This document shows positions 12,917-25,041 of a stretch of DNA of 64,000 nucleotides, in pieces; the stretch's first letter is position 1; every line of letters begins with the position of its first letter. The notes under the pieces are model-generated. The model had not been told where the DNA came from, made no database searches, and saw only the letters and a list, made by a program, of their open reading frames with translations. The translations under genes and the position numbers were made by a program. The DNA comes from Branchiostoma floridae (taxonomy: Eukaryota; Chordata; Leptocardii; Amphioxiformes; Branchiostomatidae), in the NCBI RefSeq assembly GCF_000003815.2, contig NC_049988.1:15078452-15142451 (forward strand), given 5' to 3'.

Positions 12917-14660
12917 TCTAAAACACTTTGAGAAGTAATGATTAAGTTCCTATACAGTCTGGAAACTCGCTAGACTCATGTCATGTCACTGTGGTTACTA
13001 ACAGCGACCGAAACAGGAACAAAACCGGCATATCCGCTGCATTTCCGACGACAAATTCCCGGCCAAAACAAACTATGTCACTTTACGTAAAAGATCATCC
13101 GACTTGAAAAGAGGGGAGGACTTTTAAAGAAAAAACAGTTTGTTTTCACATTTATAGTGCATTAAGCGCCAAAACTAGCTATTTCTTTTCTAAATTGTAA
13201 TTTGCATATTTATTTGGATTTATGGTACTCAAATATTTTACCCAAATTTTGTTGGATCAAAAAATAAAATTTGCCCCGGTATGAAGTGTATGATTCTGAC
13301 TGTCTTATACGTGACCACGCCCTCAAGCGACCTAAGCCCTTGCTGCACCTGTAATTCCACCTTGTCCGAACGACCACACCCATTTCCAGAACGTATCAGG
13401 TATCAAAAGGAAACGTGCAAGACAGAATTGGACAGTTTAGAAAGAAAAAAATCGTATTAGATAAAGAAATTGAATATCATATTGGGATCAATACTGCTTT
13501 ACCGAATTCTGAAATGCTAGTAAATGTTGACCCTCAGTTTCTTGATGGTTGCCATAACGACCAATGGCTCACCGTAAGGGTCTGTGCTTAGGTTCTATTC
13601 CTGTCCTTGACTGTTTCTGTACCCATCGCCAGATAGCTACTCATGCGCCTGTTAAAAACTTTTAGATTCAACCAACTAATAATATTAGAAAGTATGAGCA
13701 CACCGACACTATTTATACAAATAATAATAAACTTTTGCAGCATTACTTTGCTGACTATCGCCAAGTATTCCATTATGTTTCTTGGCTACGATGGAAAGAC
13801 AACGCGAGAAAATTACTACTTGACGATGTATATTATATTTTTGTGTTCCTATGCTCCCTGTACAGAGCTGACATAGAATAAAGTGCCGTGGCGGACACGG
13901 AAAAGTTAAAAAAAAGATAAGAATGATAATAAACTTTTGATATCACAAAATAATGAAGAAAGTTGCTGATATTGGTGACAACAACAAAAGATACTCTACA
14001 AAGTCATCCAATATCATCATGAGTCATGAACCAGGAATATTACTTGAATCGTGTCAAAAGATAATACCTGAAGTTTCCGGGAGCGATTCAAAGTAAGAAG
14101 AGTCGATCTAACAATCGAATGTCTGTGACCTTTTACCTCCATGAAATATTCAAGGTTATATTTTCACTGGCATTTGTGTGTCTGTGTGTGCATGTGTGTC
14201 TTTCAACAAGATGACTCAAAAAAGCTGGGTGGATTGGTTCATACTTAGTGTGTTGGTAGGGCCTAGGGTGTGATGAAAGCTGAAAATGATTAGTGGCTTC
14301 CCTTGCTACTGCACACTGCATAATTATGTAAATGTGTAGGTTATTTGCATAAAATTAAAAAAAGCTCTAAACATTTCATGGATTATGAGGTCGCCGAACT
14401 CTAGTTTGTTGTTGTTTTCTTCGTTGTGGAGCAAATAAATAACCTTCACAGAAATGCAGTCCAGTCGTACAATGAATACCAACATGAATTATGTACGACA
14501 CTGCACCAAAAATAAGGTCACGGAAGACTTTTTATCTCGCTTTAATACGCCCCCTATTCACGATGTCTTTCACTCAACCGAAAACAACAGCTGATGACGT
14601 CATTCTCAGACGATAATTGAGAGGGTGTGTCTTTCTGCCACCGGACACACACAAGTCAAC
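12917..14660. promoter_or_regulatory. Shared upstream region between the divergent Reeler genes
   Basis: These 1.7 kb separate the two oppositely oriented start codons and must hold both promoters unless 5' UTR introns exist. I see no clear TATA box near either ATG and no supported gene. Open frames at 13588-13876 and 14133-14321 lack support. Confidence 0.4.
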
Positions 14661-17600
14661 ATGTCGTGGGAATTAGGTACCGCTAGCGGTCTCCTCCTAG
14701 CTCTCGTGGTCGTTGCATCTCTCTTGTCGGGAGGGGAGGCGTATGGGACCGGGGCGCCACTGTCGGCATGCACGTCCCAGCAGCCAGGCCACTACGGCTT
14801 TACGGCACAGACCAGCGCGAGCCCGTACAGTCTGACCGTGTCTTCTTCCGAGTACACTCCGGGACAGACTCTCACAGGTATGTACAGTGGGGACTCTGAA
14901 GCAAGTCTAGTTTGAACGATTTCAGTCTTACAAGGAAGTACTGTACATTTCTATTTAGAAATCGCCCCCCAAAAGACGGATCGGAGATACACCATTTGCA
15001 TTCAATAATCTTGCTTGACCTCTTTCCAAAGTCAAAACATCCCTAGCTCCAAAGGAACGGTATTATGTAATATACCGTTCCTTTGGAGCTAAAACATCCC
15101 CTACTTATCATTGAAATGACGGGGAGGATCGTAACATTCAGTGGAGCGTATATCATGGCTATATGAGCAGGAAATCTTCAGGCTGATGATGCAATAGAAG
15201 TTCGTTAGGTTTTTGTGGCTACTCTAGATTGTACGTTTCCATATAAACCAGTCCTTTAGATAAGTTAGCGACCTGTATGGTTTTAAGTGGGGTTTGAGTG
15301 ATTTGAAGAGGTTCGCGGAAGCACCGTACCATTTCTGTACTTGTCACGAGAGCGCTCTGTCGGCTGCTGGCACTCCCTTCCGGTATCTCCAAACAGATGC
15401 AAACCGTTAAAAGAAGAACCGTAGAAACACAAACAGAATAGAAAAATTATGGCATGAAATAACGATATAGATGAATGCCGTGTAACTTGTAGAAACACAT
15501 TATCACGTAAAAAAAACAAGACTCCCACGAAATGTTGGTAACTCAATACATGCCAATCAACCTTAGTGTTCTTTACGGGCTAACAACTCACCAAATGGTT
15601 CAAATCTCCTAAGAGCTAACGATAAATAAACTCAACGGATCAGAAACCATGCAGCACACATTAGTAAAAAAAGAGTACAAAGTCACTCCGTAGCAAGCAC
15701 ACCTGCCCTTTTTATTTACTTTGTTGCTGTTGGCGATAATAAACGTTTTATCGGTGATCTTTTGTGATAGGAAAGCCAGCTGATTAGATTAGTCTGGTTG
15801 GTTGGGTGTAGGCCTTTGAGTGTTCCCTTGCTTGACGACCATGAATACGGGATTACGGGAACATATAGTATATAACCAAAATGAGTATTCTTTATTGTCA
15901 ATTGATCTTAGATTTTACAGTTTTATCCGATGATGTATGACTCCGTAAATCACCACTCACCCCCAAATGTAGCCAAAACATTTTAGACCACCAGTTTCCT
16001 CTCAAAGCAAAAATGCACCGTCCCCATTGATATGACCTAAGTTTTTATGTTTTTCTTGGATAGCCTCCATAACATTGCTTACAACTAGCTACAAATACCG
16101 ATGTCGTCTTGCTTACACATTGTTTTCTGATTGGTAAGACATTCTGATGACTACGGTTTGAACAACGCTAACCTCAAAATAAACAGTTATGTGTTTGTTT
16201 TATCCAGAAATCCTGCGGTATGTTGGAGTAATTATCAGCGCTGGCTATCATTGCTTAGCGTTCCGTTGATAAACCGTGCTTGGTATCAGTACGCCTGTAG
16301 TATCTCTCTTGTCCTTTTGGAAACTCAATTTGTAAAATCCTCATCACAAAATACTGTAAATGCTTTTAAGTTCGCAGAGATTTAATTTCGCGGTAGCGAG
16401 AAAATGGCCTTTCGCAGTGGTTCTAATTTCGCGGTAGCACCATGCACTGTAGTCTCTTACTGCCATGGAAAAATGTTCGCAGTAGTTTTAAATTCGCGAT
16501 GAAGCGGCCGCCGCGCAAACCGCGAACATCAAACCACCGCGAAAGTTTCTACATTTTCAGTACTGTGTTCCGAAGTAAAACGTGCCAAGTCATGGTGAAG
16601 TATTGCAGGAAGTGACATAGTCAAGTGACTCAGCACTTGCAGACTTGTTTACAAGTTTTAAAATTCATGGTCACGACCGGTGAGGTAACGGATGTTGAAG
16701 TTCCCGGATGAAGGCGGAGTGGAGTCGACAGTTTATGAAAATCTCACGAGCAGGTTGCTGTAACTAAGCACAAGGAACTGTTTGATCCATTTTTCTTATT
16801 AATACGTAGAAGCCAGTGAATTGCACAACGGATAGCTGCACACTTCTGTTAGTTGAACGGAATCCCAAAGTCCCGCAGTGATGTGGTCCAATTAAATAAC
16901 TTCGCATTATTGTACACGCCGGATAATTGCACAAAATGTGCTAGCAAATCGGGAGTGCAATTAAACGGCTTCTATGTGTATCTATAATATCCAATACTTT
17001 TTTTCATATAATGTCCTAGCGTTTTCTGTAGTCGCGCTTAAATATTGTAATACATTTGATATACAGAAACTGGGAAAAATAAAAAATAAACGAAAGACCA
17101 CCTGCGATTTTTTTCGCTTGTCACAACAACCTTGTTTTGAACCAGGCAAAATACTGTTTAACCTTGCAATTCCTAACCAAATGCACATTTTAAGTGTCAA
17201 TCTATCTTTTATTTCTTAGTGCAAATAACTGGGGCAGACTTCCAAGGTTTCCTCATCCAAGCTCGGAAAGTCGGCACCACCACGGCTGTTGGATTCTTCA
17301 CCTCGCTCCCCTCCGGAACCAAATCCAACAACTGTGACAACGCCGTGGCCTCTGGGGACAACACCGCCACCCATTCCAGCACTGCAGCCAAACGCGACCT
17401 GACACTAACTTGGAGCGCACCCGAAAATCAAGCAGGGCAAGGGACGATCGAGTTCGTGTAAGTACTCGATGTGTGATCATAACTGTTTTTAATGAAACGT
17501 CTTATGATCAAACATTTTAAAGTATATGGCAATTTTCACTTTTGCCTATTCAAAAATGGCCAAAACACAGCCAAACACAAAATTCTTCATTTAACTTTTC

Positions 17601-19375
17601 TGCACCCGCATTTTGTCGAATCAAAATAGTGAACGTAGAAAAAACACAAAAAGGAACTATTTCTGATACGCAAGAATGACAGAAAACATATACAAACATT
17701 TTCATACTCGTCCCTTTGATGTGTACATTTTGAAACTTTCATTGGAAACTCTTTGTGTCTTAGGGACTGGCTGGCTGAAAAAAAATTTTACTCTAAGAGG
17801 GATATGGAAATCACAATTACTTTCATGATTATTTGCAAATACATTCAATTTGTACCTTGTTTATTGTGCTTGTTTGAGACAGTGAACTGACATTCCCTTC
17901 CTTATATCGTTTGCGTTGCATGTCTATTCTGAAGACCTAATCAATATGTTTCCGAGAAATACTTGTTCATGCTATGATCTTACTAGTATTCTCCCCCCCC
18001 CCCCCCCCCCCCCTTCAGTGCTACCGTCGCTCAGCAGAAGGCCACCTACTGGATGGGAATAACGTCTGCCCAGCTCAGCGAGGCCACCAGTGGAGGTACG
18101 GTAGTATTGCTATGATAATAATGTAATAGTTTATCGAGGGCTAATTGCGGGTAACACGAAGAAACAAAACAAACAAAAAGTTAAGAAAAATATAGAATGT
18201 GCCACTCAAGTCTAAAAAGTCTAAACTCTTAATTGCAACGTAGTTAGGTTCGACTTCTTTTCCTGAGACAGTGGAAGACGAAGGATACCACCTTTTCTAC
18301 AACGCGGGTTCTGTGATGTTAGAAGGAGGGACCTAGTTTTCTTTTATTATGTTGTAATTTGTTTTATCAAAACCCTCTTGCCTTATTTGGCCAGCCCATT
18401 CTACTGTGAGAACATGTTTCTGTTGTTTCCCACGAATATCAGCTTCAAGCCCATAATGATGTCAGATGTCGATATGGCTCATGTTTTTGCAATGAAAAAA
18501 ATCATTTTTGCCGTATTTCTGCCAGCATCGCCTACTGACTACAAGGAGGTGGATACTAGCAAGGGGGTTAATGGTTCTAAGTGCGCATGCACAGCGTGGT
18601 GTATTGTGGGTAATGTGAAAATGTAAAGAATGGTCAATGAAAAGATAGAAATCCGTAGATTGTGTAGCCAAGGACCCAGTATGCATAGATTCATTAACCT
18701 GATGATAATCATTGACCTATTTACTAACCAATTGCCGTTGTAACGTCACAAAGATACTACCACGCATGCTCAAGGGACAACCAGAACACAAGCAGATCAG
18801 ACCACCGGAGGTGGGCTTTTCAATGTGCACTTGTCAATGTAAATACATGGTGGGGAGGGGGTAAGGACAAAGCTAAGGCTAGGTGGTCGTGGTTCTAGGA
18901 AATTTACATCCGCATTGAAAAAACTCAAATACTATATTCTATCCATGTGTTATCAGTGTATATGTGATTTGCTTAGTAACATTAATATCAACATATAAAT
19001 TAAGTGACATAAGATTTCGCGTGAATTTGCGAGATTGTATATTTGTTGTGTTTTCTGTCCTTGCCTGTAGGCGCAACAGGTGCCACTCCCACGGGATCGT
19101 CCCAAACAGGTATGTTAACCCTTATCGTCATCACTTCCAATGTGCACAGATCTCCAGATCTCTCATAAATTAAGGAATTTTGAAAAATGTGCTTGTCTAT
19201 TTATGATCGTATTACCTGTCATTAACTAAGTACTGCTGTTTTCTTTTTTATACTATGTTCAGGGTCACCAATGACTACTGAGAGTTCAACACCCGGGTCA
19301 GGCGCTACCATGGCAACGACCTTTAACCTGCTGTTGCTCGCCATCCCAGCATTCCTGGCAAAACTACTGATGTAA
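14661..19375 (+). CDS. Reeler-domain protein with Ser/Thr-rich stalk and probable GPI anchor, 6 exons, about 246 aa
   Basis: The exons are 14661-14877, 17220-17457, 18019-18095, 18754-18810, 19071-19109 and 19263-19375, all GT-AG and phase compatible. Residues 1-26 are a signal peptide (MSWELGTASGLLLALVVVAS). The Reeler domain follows (AYGTGAPLSAC, GADFQGFLIQARKVG, ATYWMG). Exons 4 and 5 encode a Thr/Gln/Gly-rich stalk of about 32 residues. Exon 6 ends in a hydrophobic tail (NLLLLAIPAFLAKLLM), typical of a GPI-anchor signal. Exons 1-3 match the minus-strand neighbour closely with identical intron positions and phases, so the pair arose by inverted duplication. The large Cys-rich exon of the neighbour is absent here. 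The product is expected on the outer cell surface. The ligand is unknown. Confidence 0.86.
15034..15100. mobile_element. 47-bp near-perfect palindromic insertion with 10-bp flanking direct repeats
   Basis: TAGCTCCAAAGGAACGGTAT at 15044-15063 pairs perfectly with 15072-15091 around an 8-nt loop. The sequence AAAACATCCC occurs immediately on both sides, at 15034-15043 and 15091-15100. This is what a very short foldback insertion with target duplication would leave. It lies in intron 1 of the plus-strand Reeler gene. Confidence 0.65.
16352..16562. mobile_element. MITE-like element with TACTGTAAATGC ends and repeated TTCGCGGT blocks
   Basis: The left end TACTGTAAATGC pairs imperfectly with the right end ACATTTTCAGTA. 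The interior has several copies of TTCGCGGTAGC and CCGCGAA in both orientations. A related copy lies at 21454-21600 in the mannanase gene. It is non-coding. Confidence 0.65.
17993..18013 (+). repeat. Run of 21 C serving as polypyrimidine tract
   Basis: The homopolymer ends 3 bases before the acceptor TTCAG of Reeler exon 3 (exon starts 18019). It therefore occupies the polypyrimidine tract position. Its length may be an assembly estimate. Confidence 0.85.
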
Positions 19376-20666
19376 TCATTCGTGTGAGCAGAAATATGAA
19401 GTGTTTTAATGAGAAAGGAAAATGATGTAGTCTGTGTAAAATTTTGAAGCCATTCGAGAATATATGTGTATTTTGATCTATACGCCATGCATGCTTATGT
19501 TTCTCATCATAGTTAACATATTGCAATTATAGATGTCTTTATCTGTTTATTACAACATTTTCATAAGGAAATGTTATTTCATGGCAGTTTACTTTGCCAT
19601 ACACAGCACATGCATAAAAGTCTATTATGAAGAATAAAGAATATTGTTTCAAAGAATACAGTTGTTTTGTTTTGTTTCTTACTACTGGGATATCTTCATG
19701 CCATAGCATAACTGTAGACATAAGACATAACTGTACTTGTATTATAATCGCCAGATACGGCCTTGGGAAAAGGTGCTATCTTAAATGTGTAAGAGAGCAC
19801 AAAGCTGAGTTTACGAGGGCTATTTTTGTCATTTACAAAAATGTTGTGATAGATCCTGAGAAAGTCGGTCGACAGCGTTCTAGTGTACAGGATTAGTCCA
19901 GTCAAACCCTTGAGGTACCACCACCACGGAATGTTGACTTTAGCCCCGTTCCCTTCTGTTAACATATCTGACAAAAACATACGTAGTAACAGAGTCTATT
20001 CTGGCACGTTGTTGGTTCCGGTCGTCTTCCTGTGGTTATCTCCGAAGGTTGAGAACAGAGACACTTGGCACAGTCTACTAGTCACAGTGTAGCTCGCGGA
20101 GTATGAGTCTAGGACCTGTTGTTCAGCTGAACGGGTGATATTCAACAGGGCTAGGGCATACCAACCGTGCAGGTAAGATTGCCAGGTTCAGTTTACTGTT
20201 TAGGATAAAAGAACTCACCCAAGGCCATTGACGATAGATGATTGTTTAGCGTATTATAAGTTTACGTTGTTGGTGGCAAAAATGGAACTGTTTTTCTAAC
20301 AATACTGTGTAAAGATTGGTTGTATTGATATATAGATATCCAAATCTAAACGCCGTTTCTTAACATTGAAAACTATTACATGTATACGCTGTCACTAATT
20401 AAGAATTCCACACATTGGCACACATACACACACATCGAATGGCAGTTCCATTAAGGTTAGAGTTTTCAGAAGGTTTTGTGATGCAGACGTACAGACATTG
20501 TTGAAAAGTTCCTATACTTGTACCTCCTTGCATTATCGAACTTTTGTCGATTTCCGACATTGCCCCCTTTTCTCATAGTCTAAAAATAGCAATACAGAAA
20601 TCTCTTTTGATACTCGGAATTGTTTTAGAAATTGCCGTTTGTCTAATCACATGTTCAATACCTCAG
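19376..20666. other. Intergenic region between Reeler and mannanase genes
   Basis: No supported gene is seen. An AATAAAGAATA block near 19633 could serve the Reeler transcript 3' end. The mannanase promoter should lie in the right part, where a CA-rich microsatellite sits near 20420. Confidence 0.35.
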
Positions 20667-20925
20667 ATGAGGATGCTGTCCGTTGCTGTCCTCCTGACCT
20701 TGCTGTCTGCAGCTGCCCAAGGGCAGACCTTCCTGTCCACAGACGGACAGCACTTCAAGCTGAACGGCCAGCGAGTCTTTCTGTCTGGAGTAAACATGGC
20801 AAGAACATAAAACAACTTCTATTCACCGATTCATTCATCTATTCATTTTATCAAGGTGGTTTCTAACATTAGTGGGAACATGATTTACTGATCTTTCTGT
20901 GAAAACTGATATCTGCATGTGTTCG

Positions 20926-20965
<40 letters not shown>

Positions 20966-23900
20966 GTGTGTGTGTGCGTGTCCGCATTTTTCATCAATAT
21001 TGTAGTAATGTGGATGTGCGTGAGTAAGTATTATTTCTGGAGACTGGAATGCTAGGAAGGCTGGATTGGCCCGAATTCAAAGATGGTCTCTATGCTGGCA
21101 AACAAAATGCATTGGCAGAAACTCACAATGATAGATTGAACAAGAAATTCACAAAAGCTCTGCAAACATTTTACGTATGTTTGAGATCATCGAATTTTTT
21201 ATGATTCTGTAGGCCTGGTGTCGGTACGGAAGTGACTTTGGCGGCGGCCTGTACTACTCTTACAAGTCTTCATCACCGTGTCCGAGTTCAAAGTCCAAGT
21301 ACGAACAAGCCATAATGGACATCGCTAACAACGGCGGCAATTCACTTCGTAAGTTAAGTGACGTCAGGGTTGTTGTTAAAGGAGGTGGGCAGCCTATAAC
21401 TAGATTTATCATCTATAGAAAGACAGTAACATACAGGGTTATATTAGCGCATACTGTAAATGCAGAAATGTTTTCGCGGTGGCCGCTTCGCCGCAAACAC
21501 AAAACTACCGCGAACATTTTACCAGTACAATACATGATGTGACCGTATAAAGTATATGGCACTACCGCGAACTCAAACCCACTGCAAACATAAATGCATT
21601 TATCGTTTCGTTTGAATGTTTAAAGACATGTACAGTTCAACATTGTCTAGATAGAGCGCCTCCTATTGGACTAGAGAGTCAATGTACAGGGCAGACACAT
21701 GTCGATGCAATGCTGTTTGTTTCCGCTAGGTGTGTGGCTGCACGTAGAAGGGCAAGAGACACCTGTGTTCTCCTACTGGGGTTCCGTCACACAGACCGAC
21801 GCTACAGATGAACTGGTCAACGAACTGAAGGACATGCTAGGCTTTGTACGTACAAATGTTCCTTCGTTCCTCTTTGCTGTTTTAAAAGGGGCATTCCACT
21901 CCAGAATTGAGTGTTATTTTCTGATAGATATTTTGGGCGATACAAATGGAACCAACTTTTCGCAAAGTTACCTCATTTGTCTTTTCTCATATAATCATTT
22001 TCTAAATCCAAGTACCCCCATGCGTACCCGCTTCTAATACACTGTGCCGTATATGATTTTGCCAGCATAGCTGATTTCCATCACACTTTCTTGCTAACGG
22101 TAGTCGGGATAAGCTTGACAAAGCAGTCAAGTGACTATCACACATTTTGGGAGTCGAGATACAAGAAAGTCTGAAGACTTTTAATTGTACTTTTGAGTTG
22201 TGGGCCTTGCAAAGGATCTACTATACTAATCCTGCTGCCGACACCTCTCAGATCTCATTCTATGAATCTTCATAAATAGATCATAATTGATGTCAAAAGG
22301 TAGAAGCACGTACTTACATCAGCAGCCGTCCTTGTTCCAGGCGCAGCGGCATAACGTGTTGGTGTTCCTAGTCCTGTGGAACGGCGCTCACCATGGTAAC
22401 CACTTCTGGAAGGTTCGCGATCTGGTGTGGGACGACCTGAAGCTCGGCACGTACGTGGAGCAGGCGCTCAGGCCGCTGGCACGGGGGCTGAAGGACGAGA
22501 GGGCACTCGGTAAGGTAGCCTGACGAAAATCGCGCTAATAGCGGCCGGCCCTACAGTTGCCGCTCTAGCTATAGGGGAGGGGTCATTAAATCCAGCCAGC
22601 GAGAGATTATGTAAAGGCAGGCTACTCGGTAAGGTAGAACTTAAATTCTAAGACTGGTGCTTGCAACCCCTGGAACAGAACCTCACCCCCACCCACACCT
22701 TCCTCATTGCGCACAATTCCTTAGCCTCCATAGCAGGATCTCTGGGGCATTTTCCCGTCTTTTTTTGGCTCATAATACACAAAAGTGTTATGAGCTCACA
22801 AAAAGACGGAAAAAGGCTCTAGAGAGCCTGCTATAGAGGCTAACAGTTCCTTCAGATATCGGTATTATGGCACGGGTCACATTAATCGTGACTGTCCTTC
22901 GCAAACTAAGGGGATTCTTTGGATAGTCGTAGACATGTTGCCTTGTGACAGAACAGGCTGTGTTACTATCAAATCAAACTGTCTTTACTCATCTTTGTTA
23001 TCTCAGTCTCCAGTTTTAAACAATACATTCTCTATCAGTACCATGTCAGACTCGATGACTAGCAATCGTCAATCTCTTAACGAAGACACAGTCCATTTTA
23101 ATCTCAGGACATCATGTATTGTTTGTGTAACGTCTTCTACATGCTATCATCTATTCCCGATATCGTATCAAGCTTATCAAGCGTAGACGTCCGGTATAAT
23201 TCCGATCCCCATTACAAAATCGCATGTTGTTTCTCTTCCTAGGCGGCTGGGAGATCATAAACGAACCTGAGGGTAGTCTGAGGGTTCAGCACGACCCCGA
23301 TCCCTGCTATAACACGGACTTCCTGGCCGGGAGCGGTGCCGGATGGGCGGGGAACAGCGACGGGTCAGAGTTTTAATTACCGTGGCCTACAAGTACATGT
23401 TTCCAAACCTTGTGCATACACCTACAACTATCACGCAGCTAAAGCTTAGGGTCACATTTCTAAACCGGGGCCCGATCGAGATGTTTGCGGAAACGAATAA
23501 TAAAAGTGTTTACCCAGGAATGTATACAAATTATGCCCATGACTAACTTTGTTTACGCTGTGTGTGTTTTGTTGCCTTTTATATCATATCTTACGTTTCC
23601 AAAAGCTATCCGGTCGGGCTCCTGGTTGGGAATTTTGGGACCTAAGCCTAAATCAGAAGTGAACCGCGCAGCTATAGTAGGGAAAAAACTTGTAATTGTT
23701 AGCCACGGTATTCAATCCCTTAAATTTTTCCCTATTCCTTCGTTGATCTATGGGTTCAAGTACCAACGCGTAGTTCCATCAGGAACGTTAACCTTATTTC
23801 ATCACAAACTGTCGGCTGCTGAAACCCTTTCCCTAAAGCCTATCAGCTTTCGCAAAGAGTGCTCAATGAACTATCATCGCAAGACGCAAGACTAATGTAA

Positions 23901-24962
23901 AGGTAAATGTTTTCCTGTTTTTAGGAACTACCTTCCTATGAATCGCATGCTCCGTTTCATCAACCGTCAAGCCGCGGCACTAAAGGAAGTTGACCCGAAC
24001 CACTTGGTGACGGTGGGGTCCTGGTCAGAGAAAGGACAGGTAAGGTCTTGTTCTTAAATCAACGACGGAGAGAGAGAAGTCCACCTGCCTTGGTGCTGAA
24101 CACTATCCACAAAGCGAGACAGAGAAATGCACCTGTCCTTGGTGCTGAATACTATCCACAAAGCGAGACAGAGAAATGCACCTGTCCTTGGTGCTGAATA
24201 CTATCCACAAAGCGAGACAGAGAAATGCACCTGTCCTTGGTGCTGAATACTATCCACAAAGCGAGAGAAAAATCCACCTGTCCTTGGTGCTGAACACTAT
24301 CCACAGAGCGAGACAGAGAAATGCACCTGTCATTGGTGCTGAACACTATCCACAGAGCGAGAGAGAGATGCACTTGTCCTTGGTGCTGAACACTAACAAT
24401 GCGCGCGCACACAATTTCATGAATACACAGACACACACTCAGTTAGGTAAACTCTCGTACTCACGCACACACGAACACTCACTCCCTTACACGTAGAATT
24501 GAGAGAATGCGTGAATTGTATTGCTACTTCATTCGAATATGGCTTGCATTTCTCCCAGGGAATCCGTAACCTGTACACGGACGACTGCCTGCGGAAAGCC
24601 GGGGACTACTCCTACCGTTCCGGCGTGCTGGACTTCTACCAGATCCACACCTACTCCAAGAGCGGGAGCTACGGCAGCCAGGCACCTTTCCGTGTAATTA
24701 TGACGATTACGTGTTTTACCGTAACTAAGTGAGGAATCAGCGTTTCAAAATTAGACTCTTAATTCTAGTGATATGATATAAAGATAGGATGCCCAGGGTA
24801 TGTGAAGTTACTTAGAATGACACTTACAGTCACGAGATCTAACTCAAAGATTCTGAAACCAGGTGACCCACGCCAGGGACTACACGGATCTTAGTGGCAG
24901 GCCGATCGTCATTGGGGAGTTCAGCCAGACACAAGGTGAGACATTTGAGATGCTCAGCAATA

Positions 24963-25041
<79 letters not shown>

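Noticed and set aside
24072-24395. CRISPR-like array
   Set aside because: The 49-bp units are repeated without unique spacers and lie in a eukaryotic intron; it is a minisatellite.
24152-24496. Repetitive open frames with a repeating LSLALWIVFS or LVLNTIHKA unit
   Set aside because: They are the 49-bp intronic minisatellite, whose period is not a multiple of three; frames stay open only by chance.
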